Below, piece by piece: positions 31,837-45,500 of a DNA stretch of 64,000 nt. A program made the translations under genes and the position numbers. How positions within the stretch are numbered: the stretch's first letter is position 1; each line of letters starts with the position of its first letter. Where the stretch lies: positions 24,826 through 88,825 of the forward strand of contig CAMPDV010007660.1 of the NCBI GenBank assembly GCA_946699065.1, given 5' to 3'. This DNA comes from Loxodes magnus. Taxonomy: Eukaryota > Ciliophora > Karyorelictea > Loxodida > Loxodidae. The notes beneath the pieces are model-generated. The model was given only the letters and a program-made list of their open reading frames with translations. It had not been told where the DNA came from and did no database searches.

Positions 31837-33252
31837 TTTTTAAATAAGTTATTTTTTATTTAGAAATTAAAGAAATTTTACATTCTACCATTAAATCTTA
31901 ATTCACACTAAGGAATCTTACAATTAAAACGATTTTGATTAAATACTTATTATTGCAAATTCTATCCTCAACTAATGCGTTTGCTTATTATTGTGGTAGC
32001 TTTTCTCATATTTACTTCTTGAACTCTGCATACTTTGAAAATAGGTACTTTATTATGAGAGCTTTATCAAAAGATTTAGTGCATCATTTACTTCTAAGCA
32101 TTAGCTCAACTTTCTTAGTAGGGATTGCTTTTATGATATTTCCCTTTCTCTTTTATTTTATCAATAACTTTTTGATAGATCGAGTCCTCTTTTACTAACG
32201 ATGGTCTCTTTCTTGTAACTGATAAGCTTAATCTTCCTTACCTTTCTTAAATTAACTCCATTTTAAAAAAGCTTTAAAGTTAAATATTTCCATCAAAGAA
32301 AATTTTCAAAAATGTATAAACCATCTAGCAGCTTGAAAAAGTAGATTACTCTATCGAGCATAGAAACAAAACCAATGATTATAAACTTAACTAAGAGACT
32401 AAGATTAAAATTTCAAAACTCACAGTAAACTTCGTAAGCATAATTGACAATTAAGTTCAACTTTCTATTCTTTAACTAAATCATTAATATGATATGCAAG
32501 AATTTCGTAAAATTAGCTTAAAGAATAGGATAAGAGAATGAGCTTAAACTAACAATTCGTAAGAACATTATTTTCATTAACTACCTTCAAGTTAATTATA
32601 CCACCTTTAGTAATATAATCACATCTCTATTAAACTGACTGGTTTTACAAGTTACAATCAAATTAATTAAATGAACACGCTTATCTTAATAAGCGAATAT
32701 TAATCTCCCTTTAGTTTTAAGAGGAAAGGTTTTAGTATAAACCATTACCGAGTATAAGTATCTCAATGCTTTTTAATAAGATTGAGAAAGATACTTATCT
32801 GAAGGTATTTAGCTAATATTCCATCAATTTATATGGTTATACACCGCTACCAGAATTATAGCTTTTAAATTTAAGTGATTGAGGTAAGATTGGCATAGAA
32901 GCTTTATTCCATTTTATTTTTCACAGAGAAAAATATGGAATTATCTCAGCAAAAGGCATATATATGCTTAATTAATTAAATGATAATGGTATATATTATA
33001 TAACTCTAGTTTAGATGTCTAAGCTAATTCTAGGATATCTAGTTAATATATATAGCATGCTTATTATAAAGCCTATATGCTTAAGTCTTATTTATAGATC
33101 TAAATTAATTTTCTTATTTCTATCTAAAGTCTAATTTCCTTTATGTCTTAAGAATTTAATTCAATTAGATAAGCGAGAATGATATAATGATATCAGTTTT
33201 GAATTGCTTAGACAAATAGGATTTTGGTAAATAAAATGATTCAGAGATGTGA
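31837..33252. other. Spacer with G1 promoter region
   Basis: The first 90 bases upstream of G1's ATG (31837-31925) are closely matched by the bases upstream of G2 (46692-46790), including TAAATAAGTTATTTTTTATT, so the duplicated or converted tract includes the promoter. Beyond that the two flanks differ. The small plus-strand hydrophobic frame at 31935-32198 has no other support. Confidence 0.45.
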
Positions 33253-35560
33253 ATGACAGAAAAGGCATACAATATAGCAGTTATTAGTGATGAAGAAACT
33301 AAAAAATGTTTTTTTTGTTTATTTGAAAGTTATTGAAGTGTCATCTAAGTAACTATTAACCTTTATCATATAAAAGGGTACTCGAAGCCAGCTATAGTGT
33401 TTACTCTAAGTAAGAATTTAATTTTTTAATATTTTATAAAAGGTAAATTTTGGCTTTCGTATAATCTTTGCTTAGTAAACCAATAATCTGATAATTATCA
33501 AGCAAAAATAGAAGAGAGAAAAATCTCTTAAGGACTGGATAAATAAAATACCTACTAATAAAGCCTTTAAATCTAGTAGTGTAATATGTGAAAGATAAAG
33601 GAGTAGAAAAAATGTATCAAAAGGAGCTAAAATTAAAGTTTATTGTCCTATTAAATGTGATAGTTCATAGATGTATTGATATTCATATAGTTAGAATTTA
33701 AAATTCATAGCATTAAACATATTTCTCTGTTTTTAAAATGAGAAGAAAGATAAAGCAGATCGTATTAGGTAAAGCATTTTCATAATTAGATAAAATAAAG
33801 TCGCTAGTGTATTAATGTCAGAGATAGACTTAAAATCTGTAAGTCTTCATAAGGACAATCTTGAAAAAATGAAAAGAAGCACAAAATATTTGTAGATTTA
33901 GAGAGAGTAAATTAAACTTGGATGAAGCAAAGATATTTCAAATTAGCTATCCTTTTTGTGATAAAATATGCTGTCAATTTAATTTGCTTAAAGCTATGGG
34001 ATTAAAAAAAATCCTTATAAAAATTCCAATAAAGTGAGATGAAATCTAATTTAATCACTTTAGATCTTCATTTAGAATACTCTAGTGCTTATACATAAAT
34101 TTTTGGCAAAGATAGGGACATTCAGAATGAATTTGCAGGTTAAAAAATAAATGTTTAATTAATTTAAACTATAATAGCCCTTAAATTAATTCCTTATTTT
34201 TATTTCATAATAGAGATAGAATAAGAAGGAGAGGATAATTATCTTATGTTTATAATTATAGAAAATTAAAGAAATATAAGGAAAATCAATTTATAATTTA
34301 TCGCATAATAATAAATCGATATCTACTTTACTAGAAATATGAAGAAGCTAGAAAAATAGATTTTCCTCCTTGAACTGCTTAACTAATTGAGTTGCTTTTT
34401 AGATTGAATCATAGATTTAGTGTAAAATTTTATCTTTTCTTCTTCATTTTAAAACATAGATTTTGACATTCTTTACTAATTCAATCTTTATGTCAAAATT
34501 CTGAAAATTAAGATTTAAGATTGCAACTTGACGATTGAAAAAATCAATTTTCTAAATTTCTTGAATCTGGCTTAAAAACAAAAGCTTAAGCCCTTATTTT
34601 ACCAAGATAAGCACTTCTATCATTCTTTTTATCATTTTTAGATCTCTCAAAGAATTGCCTTAAGGAATTTATCCCAGCATTTTGTCACATCAACAGAAAT
34701 TTTCTCTTAGCATGACGGAACCTACTAATTCTGTTTTATGTCATTCTATATCTTTTGATATAGCTTTAATATTTTTTTCATTCAGTTTTTAAAAAGTAAA
34801 GAAATAAGTTTAAGAACTATTGATAGCATTGCTATATAGTAAATCTAGCTTGCTAATTGAATTTACCCTTCTAAATTTGCATCCCATTTTATCTGAAAAT
34901 ATTGATTTGGTAAGCTTTTATTTCTAGTTAAGACAATACTTTATTATTTTTGATATACCAACTAAAACAAAATTACAAGTTTAAGATCAGATTACAACCT
35001 TCAACTTGGTATAATATCCAATCAGTCTTCATTCATTCCTTTAAATAGTTCAATATTTGAACAGGTTGTTTGCTAAGTAGCATTGATTGCTATTTTTTTG
35101 CTTCAGATAAATAGCAATTTTTAGTTTATTTCGCATATAGTAGCTAAATAAATAAGTTTCCATTGTAAGCAACAATTAGAAATTTAAATGAAAGGGATCT
35201 TATAAGATAAATAAAGTTGGATAAAGAAGAAAAAACAATCTTAGCGGTTAAATAGTTTCCTATAGAAGCAAAAAAAGTAATGCTAGTCTATTAATAATTT
35301 GCACTTTCATTTTTTCAATAAGGTTTAGCAATTTACATCAGATAAGCAAGAGAATATAAGTCTTAAAAATAAAAGGATATAGATAAAGCTAATAAGTTAA
35401 GTATAGAAATTACCCAAAATTAGTAATAAAGTTCAATTATAGGTTCATAAATTTCAGCAACTCAAGAGTCTATAGTTATTTTCTTTTCTAAATTATAGGA
35501 ATTAGAGATCACAAATTGGAATATTTATTAAGTTATACAAAGAAACCAAAAAGTGAAAAT
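33253..35560 (+). CDS. Long hypothetical protein with hydrophobic segments
   Basis: From the ATG at 33253 one frame keeps protein-like composition for over 700 codons with all stops as sense. It begins M-T-E-K-A-Y-N-I-A-V-I-S-D-E-E and includes L-E-Y-S-S-A-Y-T-Q-I-F-G-K-D-R-D and several hydrophobic stretches: L-I-P-Y-F-Y-F-I-I-E, F-M-S-F-Y-I-F-W-Y-S-F and V-A-L-I-A-I-F-L-L-Q. The last part is Gln/Lys-rich. I recognise no domain; a membrane-associated protein is the most that can be said. The end is not defined, and a middle portion (33550-33900) reads less convincingly and may contain introns. Confidence 0.4.
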
Positions 35561-35699
35561 TATAAGAGTTAAACGAGTAGATAAGATAGTTAATCTATTA
35601 TTAGTGTTAAAAGTAAAGAATATATATCTATGAAATATAGGCATGAATCACTATTATATATATTTGACTCTAATGCTCAGCTAATATTTTTAAATTAAA

Positions 35700-36345
35700 A
35701 TAGATATTAGTCAAGATAAGTCTTCTTTATTAAACTTTCCAATTAATAAATAGCCTATTATGAAGAATTTGATAAAAAGGGACCTAAGAAATAACAGTCA
35801 TTTCGTAATTAGCACCTAAAAATATAAGAACAATAAACTAATTTGATTGATAATCATATTTATATGATAATGGAAAATAATATCAGGAATCTTTTGTTGC
35901 ATCAGTGCATAAGAGAAGATTAAACCTACGATAAGAATTAATATAAAGTAGTTAAAAGACCAAAAGGAAAACTAAGTTAACCACAAAAAGTAGTGAAGAT
36001 ATGTTATTACTACAATTCGACAGAACACTTGTGAAGAAGCTGCAATAAATTCCGGAATTTCAAGGTGGGTATTGGAATAGATAAAGAAGAATAAAGCACA
36101 GCTGAGGAAGAAAAAATTAAATGTAATAGAGACAAATGAGAGAAAGATTTTTTTTTTATTAATTAGTATGCAACTACAAGAGAAATCTAATTAGAAATAG
36201 AGATAGAATTGGAAATGACAAGAGTAATGAGGAGAGAGGAGTAGAGACTTTTAAAACTATATTTTTAATGCCGGAGTTTTCTGATGTCGAGCATGAAGAG
36301 GTGAAAATTGTCTATAATTGCTAAACTTAATTTATCCTATTATTA
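35700..36345 (+). mobile_element. ORF1-type retroelement remnant, family E3 copy 2
   Basis: Near 36000 the frame gives K-I-C-Y-Y-Y-N-S-T-E-H-L-W-R-S-C-N-K-F-R-N-F-K, the partner of the knuckle at 25.7 kb; here the second Cys is Tyr. Trp is TGA. After the knuckle the sequence is Glu/Lys-rich. The 5' limit is unclear because the hypothetical frame from 33253 may run into it. A family A SINE follows immediately. Confidence 0.45.
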
Positions 36346-36350
36346 TATAT

Positions 36351-36792
36351 AAAATGGATGTCAGCCACGTCAAAAAATCTAGTAGGTAATCTGACGCAGT
36401 GTATACTGCATTGGAATAATCTCGCAATAGATACCACCACGGGGAAGAGTGGATAAGCTTCTTTGAAACAAGCCTAATTTACCCCAAGGGTTCTCTCTAG
36501 CAATATGAAAGTTTGACTGACAGGCCTTTAAATAATGATTTATTAACTAATTCTTATTCGGACCTTATTCAAGAAGACTGGAACATTTTATTCAAGACTT
36601 GTGAATAATTTTTAATAAGTAGATTCCCCATTTGGAGAAGCTAACGCGATTCATTAGACTAGAAGAATTTTAACAAGAAACATGAGAACATTTTTCTTAA
36701 TATTAAATATTAATATTGAAAGAGCTGCGCGCAAATGAGATGCTACTTCTCTATAATAATCTTTATTTATTTTTTATTTATTTTATTTATTA
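36351..36792 (+). mobile_element. SINE-like element, family A, uninterrupted copy
   Basis: It starts AAAATGGATGTC after a TATATA run and contains GACGCAGTGTATACTGCATT, CCACCACGGGGAAGAGTGG, GGGTTCTCTCTAGC, TTCCCCATTTGGAGAAGC and ATATTAATATTGAAAGAGC. The common hairpin (GAGCTGCGCGC...GATGCTAC) and a long (ATTT)n tail (36760-36792) end it. About 440 bases. The nearest relative is the copy at 58.83 kb. Confidence 0.8.
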
Positions 36793-37089
36793 TAAGAGAG
36801 TTGAAAATTTGAATAGATATTAGAGAAAATAAGTGAAGAACTAAACTTATATATTCTATCTATAGAGAAAACAATCAGTAAGATATTGTCATAAATTGGA
36901 TATAAATTGAACTAGATTGAGAAATAGTTTAATTAAACCCTTCAAATGCTTCTTATTTCTAATATTAAATGAAAGAAATCTAAGAAAAATAGGCACTAAT
37001 ATATGAAATTATTTAAAGAATCAAAAGATAGCAGGGAATTATAACTATGGATATTGAAGAAATTAATAATATAATAATTAATTAACGTG

Positions 37090-37510
37090 ATTCCACCTAT
37101 ATTTGGTTCATCACTAATTAATAGTTTAATGTTGAATAAAAGCATTATCTTCAAATTTGCTTGGATCATGCATCTAATTATTTCCCAATATGGAATATAA
37201 TTTATCGTAGACTTTTACTTCACATCCATTGGATCATTAATCTATATCTTTTAGATGAATATGCTTTTCATCCGTTTTGCAAATTGGCTGGACTCTGTTT
37301 CTAATTAGTCGATTCTAATATTCTCTACCTACTTATTATCAGTTTTTGTACATTTGCTTTAATCATCAGATATTCAATTTTTCTTTCTTGCTCTTTTATT
37401 AGTCTTAAATGGCTAAAATATTCTTATTTCATAACTTTAGATCTTAAAGTATTATTTACTGATCGTAGTTTGGTTGAGATGAATCCTTTTAACAATAGCC
37501 TTTTTTAAAG
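37090..37510 (-). mobile_element. ORF1-type retroelement remnant, family E4 copy 3
   Basis: The minus strand shares blocks with the 11.2-11.8 kb copy: CGGATGAAAAGCATA against ACGGAAAGCATAGT, and AATAATTAGATGCATGATCC in the knuckle position. The knuckle itself is decayed. No tail or duplication was found. Confidence 0.35.
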
Positions 37511-38228
37511 AAATGTTCCATTTTATTTATAATAAAGTATAATAAGAACGCTGTTATATATGTCAAAAGCAGCATCCTTATAAGAGATGCTAGTGAAGAT
37601 CCTAATTTCATGAAAATAACACAAAAACCATAATAAAACCTATTTAAATATGACCAGGTAAATCAGGCTTAATATATAGTAACTATTTGGATAATAGCAA
37701 ATTTAGCATTTCAAAAATAACTTTTAGATGTAATAAACTTAACTGTAAGTACAAAGTATAATAAGGACGGCGGATTAAGAAAGTCCAAAACCGATCTTTA
37801 GTTAAAAAAGAGACATTCTCAAGATATAAAGAATCAAAAGTAAATTGTTGAACTATAAATTCCTCTTAATTTAGCTTTAAAATGAACTGAAATTAAGGAA
37901 AATAAGTTTAACCATTTTTCTTTTAATTGATATGAGATGGTTTTGTTGTTTAAAGCTAGCATCTAATCCATCTGATTTTAGCTATTTCACTTCTTTCTTA
38001 AATTCTACTTTTAATGTCTTTTTGGGCTAATAATTAGATAATAATTACCTAGTGAAAATGTTAAGCTGTATTATAGTGATATCGATGAGTTTCCATTATT
38101 TTACTATTAATTTGCTTAATAGCAAACTCTTTATATCCTTATGCTTATCTTAATTCTCATCTTAAAAAGGAAAACATTTTTGACCTAAATAGTAAAATAA
38201 ATTTGTACTTGGTAAGAAGAATATTACA

Positions 38229-40124
38229 ATGCTAAGGAGAGTCATTAATGAAGAAGAGGGTATGGCATGGCAAAGGATTGCAAAGATATAAGAAAAAGAT
38301 AAGAAATCTTAGTTTTAAGCTTTTAGGTAATTAAGATATAGAATGAAAGGATTTAAGAGTTCTTTAGGATTAAAACTTCCTTTTATTATTCATAATTCAA
38401 TGTAGGAAGATATAACATCAGATGATGCATCTTTGGATGAACTTTACTTATATATCTCATTGGATTCAGAGTAATATAATAAAGCAAATCGTAAAGCTAA
38501 AGATTAAAAAAATCCATAATAACCCTAAAATGCAATAATGTATATAAATAGCATGAATCAACTTCAGTTAATAAATATCCTATTTTAACAGACATGAAGA
38601 TAGCTAATTGAAGGATATATATTATAAATTAAATTGAGGATAAAAAACAAATTAAAAGAAGAAAAATTAAATTGTCGAGCACTAAGTTTCCAGACGTTGA
38701 TATATCAAAGAAGACAATACTGACCAAAAATTTAAAATTGTGATGATATACTAAAAACGATTTACATTTATTTGAGTATACTAATTAGTAAAAGAAACTA
38801 ACAAGATAAAAATAAAGCAGTATTAAGGATTTTGTTTTTATTTTAGATTTCTAGGAAAATTAAAATAAAAATCCAACCACATCTTAAATAAGTGGTTGCG
38901 TAAATACTTGCTTCTCTAATAAAATTATAGGTAATAAAGCTTTAGTTTAACGTATATAAAAAGTAATTAAAAGTCATATATAATAAAGCTTCCGATATAA
39001 ATACTTGCTTAAAAGCAAAAATATAAGATCATGCTAACTTTATTTATATCAAGCTTAGAATTTAAAATCGCATTAAAGAAATAATAAACTTAATTTAAGT
39101 AAATAATTAAAATCAATTACAGACGAAAGATATCAAGACTGTAAATTAAGTGAGTAAGAAAATGAAGAACGAATTCCTTTTTAACAGAAAAGCACAAAAT
39201 TTGATGACACTATTTGTTAATTATCTATAATAATGAAAGGAGCTTAAAATTAAATCATAAGCAAATACTAAAAAAATTAGCTTTGCAAAGCAAAATTCTG
39301 AAATATCCTTTAACTTAAAAGACTTTAGTGCATTTAAAAATTTAGCTATATTATTCAAAGGAAATTTATTCGTTGTGTTTTTCATTTATTTCACTCGGAT
39401 GAAATGGAATCACATAAGTATCCTTTTACTTTAAATTGGCCTTTAGAAGAATAAAGCTAAGTAATTAAGCCTAATAAATGAGACTGACTTTTTAATTAGG
39501 AAGTTAGAGTTAAGTTGAAAATATGGTAATTAACATTAATTGAAGCTAAAAGAAAAAAGCAATCTCTTTATGAATCAGTCTATAGTAAAAAGCTTATAGT
39601 AAAGCACTTAGTTCTCAATAAATCAAATAGTTACTTTAAAAGAAATTTAAAGCTATTAGATTGAGTAGAAATATGTTGAAAAAGATAAGGAATGGCATAA
39701 TCATAGATTATAAGACAAATAAGAAACTAGTTGAAAGGTTAAGTTCATTTCCAAAAGTTCTTAACTAGCTTATATTTCTTAATTTTGGTAAGGAAATTAA
39801 AAAATTTTAATTAAACTGCAAATATTAAAATGCTTGAAATACTTAATCATGCTTATCTATCTTAAATGATTTAAAAATGGATAAAACAGACTTAGATCCA
39901 TAATAACTAAACTAGCAAATTTGATAAATGATATAAAATGAAATTAATTTAATACCTCAACTTTTAATTCACTAAATATGGAATAAGATTAGATTTATCT
40001 TGTGATATAGAGTAATTATACCTTATCAATTTAAAACTAAATTACGTTTAATATAAATTTTAGTTAAAGAGGAATGATAAACTTATTTTAATTTAGCGAA
40101 TATACGAGAAATTAGATAAAATGA
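38229..40124 (+). CDS. Long hypothetical Lys/Gln-rich protein
   Basis: The ATG at 38229 opens M-L-R-R-V-I-N-E-E-E-G-M-A-W-Q-R-I-A-K, and one frame remains protein-like to a TGA at 40122-40124 (632 codons including it), reading TAA/TAG as Gln and internal TGA as Trp. It contains an acidic patch (D-I-T-S-D-D-A-S-L-D-E-L-Y) early on, a long Lys/Ile/Gln-rich middle, and one hydrophobic run near 39370 (L-F-V-V-F-F-I-Y-F). I recognise no domain or catalytic motif. The start is the first ATG in the favourable frame. Short introns may be hidden inside. Confidence 0.4.
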
Positions 40125-42559
40125 TTTAAATATTTAAATTATGAAAATATTTGTTATTTTTCATTAAAGTTTTGTCTATGAAATTTAAGAAACTAAACAA
40201 TTCTTTTTTAATTTTATATCTTAATATAGAAACTTGATTCCAATGTATCTCTATAAAAATAAACAATAAATTATTATTTCCTCTGTTTTTTTTCTTCTAA
40301 ATTTATCTATCTTTTAGGCATTTTTCAAAATAGGTCTTGGTGTTTTTTTATATTCTTTTAATTAAATTTAATTACAATAAATATTTTTTAAACTTGATTT
40401 ATCTGGGGAGAAGCTAATGACAAGAAGACATGAAATTCCTTTTATTTTTTTAGTTTTTCAGAAAAAAAATGAGTTTCTGTTTATAATACTTTTTCTTTTC
40501 ACTACTTCTTGTGTGATTTTTATTTATAAGTATCAACAAAATAAATTTAATAATTTCCTAAAAAAGTTCTTCTTTCACTATGTAGCTACTTTCACTCTTT
40601 TTTCATACTAAAGTAGATGGAATTTTGATATAAGATAAGAGCTTGATTTTTCAATTTAAAATAAGTGCTATACACAATTTAATTCTTAACGCCTTTAGTA
40701 CTATATCTCATTTTTCCTTTGTGCTTCTTCCCTTTTAATTAAGCTTTTCCAATTTTTTGTTATTTAAATGAGAAAAAGTTTCTGCTCTTACTCTTATTTC
40801 TACTTTTGTTTTTCTTTTATTAGAATCATGATTCCTTTTATCATTATCATAGCACTTAAACTCTTTTTGCATAAATATAAGCAAAATTTAATAATTATGA
40901 TGTAAATAATTAAACCGAAGAAAGTATCTTAGTTATAGCTTCTCATTTAGTGAATAATAGTAGCAAAAGAAAGAAAATAGAGTAATTAAAAATAGGTAAA
41001 AATGAGTCTAAATTTGTGGTAAATATAAAGGTTTTAATTTTTATATTTGAGATGATTATAAACATTACTAAACTTAAGGTTTGGCTTAAAACTATTTAAA
41101 CTAGAATTGAATATTTAAGCTAGTCAAGCAAATTAAAAAATATTTTAAGGTTTTACTAAAATTTAATTTTTGGATATTCGAAAGAGTTTTTTAATAGTAA
41201 AATGTGGAAAAGAAAAAGATGAATAGTAATCTAATTTCATTAGAAGGGATAAAAAATAATAAAATAAAGCTTCTAATGAGAGGTTATACATCATCCATCA
41301 CCAAATTTTGATCTAACTTAAAGAAGAAAGAATGAATAAGATATGTGCTATTTAAAAAATAAAATATTAAGATGAGCTGATATTGATGCACTCCTAATCA
41401 TTAGCATCGCAAATATAACAAAACTTTGAGCTTCTATTTGATTTAGTTTTATTTCAGAATAAAAACTCTTTTAATAAATTTAATAAATTACACAACCCAT
41501 TTGCTTGTATTGAAATTATAAATTTTGATTGACAAGTATTTGAAAATTTAAATGTTCTTAAAGCAGAAATCTTTCTATCTTCTATATAGAATCTACCTTA
41601 TTCACGAAGCTGATTTTTCTTCCCTTCTGCATCTTCTCTTGTTTTTATTAAATCTTTATTTCCTTTTTTAAATAGAATAAAAAATAAAATTCTACTCATT
41701 TTTGCTCCTTTTTGGACAACTTTTTATCTCTAATTCTTAATCCTTCAATTTTTCCTTTTAATTGATAGCTAAATATCAGTCCTATTAAAAATCTCTTAAA
41801 AAAGGCTAATTTATTTTAAAATAAGAACTAGCTTATCTATATAATTATTTTTGCTAGCATTTTTCTGACTTTTGTATACTATAAGCCATAACTATCTCCT
41901 CTCTATAACTAAGATTAATTTGCAAATAAAGGTTTTATTAACTTTCATATTTATTCATTTAAAACTAAGATTCATATCTAACTAATATAATTTAGACTAG
42001 GTTTAAATAACCTTAAAAGTTGAATTTTTAGATTCATTCTTTATTTTTTAATATTAAGTCATACATTCATCAAGCTTTTATACCAGCTAAGTTATTTTAT
42101 TTTTAGCTTATTAAAGAAATAAAATGAAAGGAGATTATCTATGTAAAAGCAGTCACCTTTGCCTTAACAATAGTTAATATATACAACCACCCTTTTAGGT
42201 TCTATTTTTGCGATTTCCTAGTAAAACTTAATATATAGAACTAATGTATTTGATTATAGTGAAATTTGAGGTTTTATTAGATAAAGATTTTCTTTATCTT
42301 CAATTATGAAAAACCATTTAAATATAATAGAGTTATTATTGCTCATGTTGCTCCTTTTTAAATTTTATGCTTCGCATTTGGAAAAACGAATTTTTACTTT
42401 TTCTTTGTTTCTACATTTGTCTTTAATTTTTTTCCAGATTACTATTTCTTATCTTTTTAATTGGCCTGATTTTCTTAGGATATTTACTTCTTGCTTTCAA
42501 AATCAAATTCTTTATTATATGTCATCAATTGTCCAGGTAATTACTTCTCTTGCAAGACT
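40125..42559. other. AT-rich spacer with small hydrophobic frames
   Basis: The short plus-strand frames at 40417-40611 and 42306-42575 are rich in Phe/Leu/Ile, as expected from T-rich DNA. The second overlaps a Lys/Gln-rich minus-strand frame that may be the very C-terminus of G2. No RNA gene, repeat tail or motif was seen. Confidence 0.3.
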
Positions 42560-45500
42560 TCTAAAGAAAACATAGTTTCATCTCTTGAATTCCTATATTT
42601 CTCTTCTATCTTTTTTTAGCTGTTTTAACTATTGTCGTACTCCTATATACTTAAATAATTACCACTATATTGTCTATATCAATTTTTAGTGATCTTTTAG
42701 TCTTTTTCTTGCCTTTAAAATATCTAGAACTAGTTTCCTGGTAAGAATTCTATCTCTTTAATACAAAAGCACGATCAGAGGGATCCAAGTCTTGCATTCT
42801 TGCCTATTATATATCTTTATTATTTTCTAAGTCTTACAGCTTTCATTCATTTGTTTAAAAAACTAAAGTACTCTACTATGGAATTTTATTTGATGAAGTA
42901 CTTTTATTTTTCATTTTTCTTATTTTCTTCACTATGTCTCTAATCATAAATATAACTCCAAAAAGCATACCAGCAAACGTTATTATACTCGATATCACTA
43001 TAATACTTAAACCTAACTTCCGTGATGCTGAGGATTCCACTGAAGTTAGATTCCTTAGAGTTTAGTCTTAGTCAAGCTAATAGAAATAGAAATTGAAGGA
43101 AAATAAAATGATTAATCATATCTCATGCAAAACTTGGACTCTATTAAGCAATTTAGATTCAAAAGACTTACTTTTTAGGATATATATAAGCATCAAAAAA
43201 CTTAAGGCTATGCACAAAATTATTTGAGGTAGAGGTGATTCTTTGAAGCTTATCAAGATAATAGAGAATAGTAATCTTCTAAGTAAGAACAAGGGGTAGA
43301 AAATTAAGGCTTTCTTCTCATACTTTAACTCGTCAAATAAAGAAAAATACTTTTAAATGTATTATTCTTAATTTTCCTCTTTGTCTTAACTTTCAGGTTT
43401 CACCTTATTTTTTAAGTCAAAATATTTCTTTATGATAAAGAGAAACCTAACTATCAAAGAAAATTGCAACACCTAAATAAAGTAAAAAATTACCAAACAA
43501 AAAATAGCTGCAAGCGTATTCATTTTAGATAACCCATCATCAAAGTTCGAATGCACAATTTGAAGAAGAGAGGAATAAGATATCTGAAGGTTGAATAGTA
43601 AATAAAAAGTTAAGGGAAGTCGATAATGTAAATATTTAAGTCTTATGTTAGAAAGAATTTTAGTACATGCAAACTTTTATATCTGACTTAGGGATATGTC
43701 TAAGAGTATAATGGAAAGAATAAGTAGCTAATATAACCATGAATTTTCTAGGAAACCGTAGCTATTATATCCTAGAACTCTTCAGCCTTCATCTTAAATT
43801 GATTGTTTACCACTGTTGAAATCTAATTTTTTCTATAAATTTTTGATGAAATTTTAGTTTTGTTCAAAATAGTAAGCCAATAAAATAGCTGGCTTATTAA
43901 CTTGAATATAAGCATTTGCTTAAAATAATTCGGTCATTATCATTAGTTAAAATCAATATCCTAGAGAGTTTGCTTATGCTATAATTAAACTGACAGTAGA
44001 AACGGCACAAATTCCAATTATGCCTCCATTTTTTATTTATGAGATTTAATTGATTATTTCTTTTTACTGATCTGTTATATTAAAACTATCTAGTGATGTT
44101 TCTTATTTACTTTAGTCTTCATTTTCTTCTTCCATTATTTTCTAGCATGTATAGCTCTCTGAAACTATAAAAGTCTAAGAGCATTTTAAGCATTTATTTT
44201 GATCTTCACAGGAAATACAGTTCTAATGTATTTCTCAGCATGGTTTACAAGTTTTGCTAGTATCTAAGTAAAATCCATTTTAGCATTCATAGCATGATCT
44301 TTCAATCTCATCACATTTACTACAATTTGATATTTCTTAACTGCAAGGCTAGCAAATTTTATCCCTATTATAATCTTGTTCTGTTTCATCGCATTGAGCC
44401 TTACACTAGTTCTAGGAAAGGTATAAAGTTCCACATTATAAGCAAGTGTTTTAGTTTTAACAGCTAACACAATCTTAAAAGAAAAATTCGCATTCTTAGC
44501 ATTTATTTTCATAGAGAATTTAATTTTCATTGCAAGCATCACATATTACCGTTTCATTTGTCTCACGACATTTCTAACAATTGTCGATGGTTAGATTGCA
44601 AGACTGGCAAATATTATCTTTGTCTGTGTCTTATTCAAACTACGAGCATTAATCTTTGCATTCATTTTTAGATAACTTTTTATTACAAAACTAGCAGATA
44701 TTTTAGGCATCATAGTAATAGTTCTTAAAGCACTCATCAACACATATATTACTTTAAAGCTTTAAAGGTGAAAAGCAGCTAAAGCATTCTGATCCATTTA
44801 AAGAGCAAATGCTACAATTCTAAATATTCTGAGAGCATAACTCGCATTAATTTTGACTATTAATATAAAACCCTTTTTCACAAGCTAAGCATATGATTCC
44901 ATCTTCACTACATTATAGGCAATTATTAAGTTCCTAGTTACAACTTTTACAAACTCCATCATTGTTACTGTCTTATTCTGAATTTGGACAGTTATTTACG
45001 CATTTGTTTTGTGAGAGCTTTAAAGGACTGTTGCATTCCGTGCACGTATTTTTGTCAGAGCAATTTATACAGTTTGCATCAATAGAGTTACAAGGATAGC
45101 ACAACCCTTCTTGCTAGAGCACGCTACTTTAGCTACAGATTGAGCATTTGAGTCCATCTTCGGTGCATTCTGTGCAATTACTAAGCACAGAACTACAAAG
45201 CTAGCATTTTCTGTCTCCATCTTTGTCTTACTCTGTATTAGGACAGCTACTAGAACATTTGTTTATAACTTTTTCTAATTTTCACGGATTAAGACAGTCA
45301 CTACAAACAGTTCCTTAGTTTAAGCATGCTTTGCAATTAGTGACTAAACACTAATGACATTGGAAATCCGTTCCTACATAAAATCCATCATTACATTTTG
45401 TGCATTGCAAGCCATTCAATGAACATTCTAAGCAATTTGATAAGACTAATGAGCAATCCTTACAAATTCGAACTCCGTTCTTATCTTATTAAGTTGAGGG

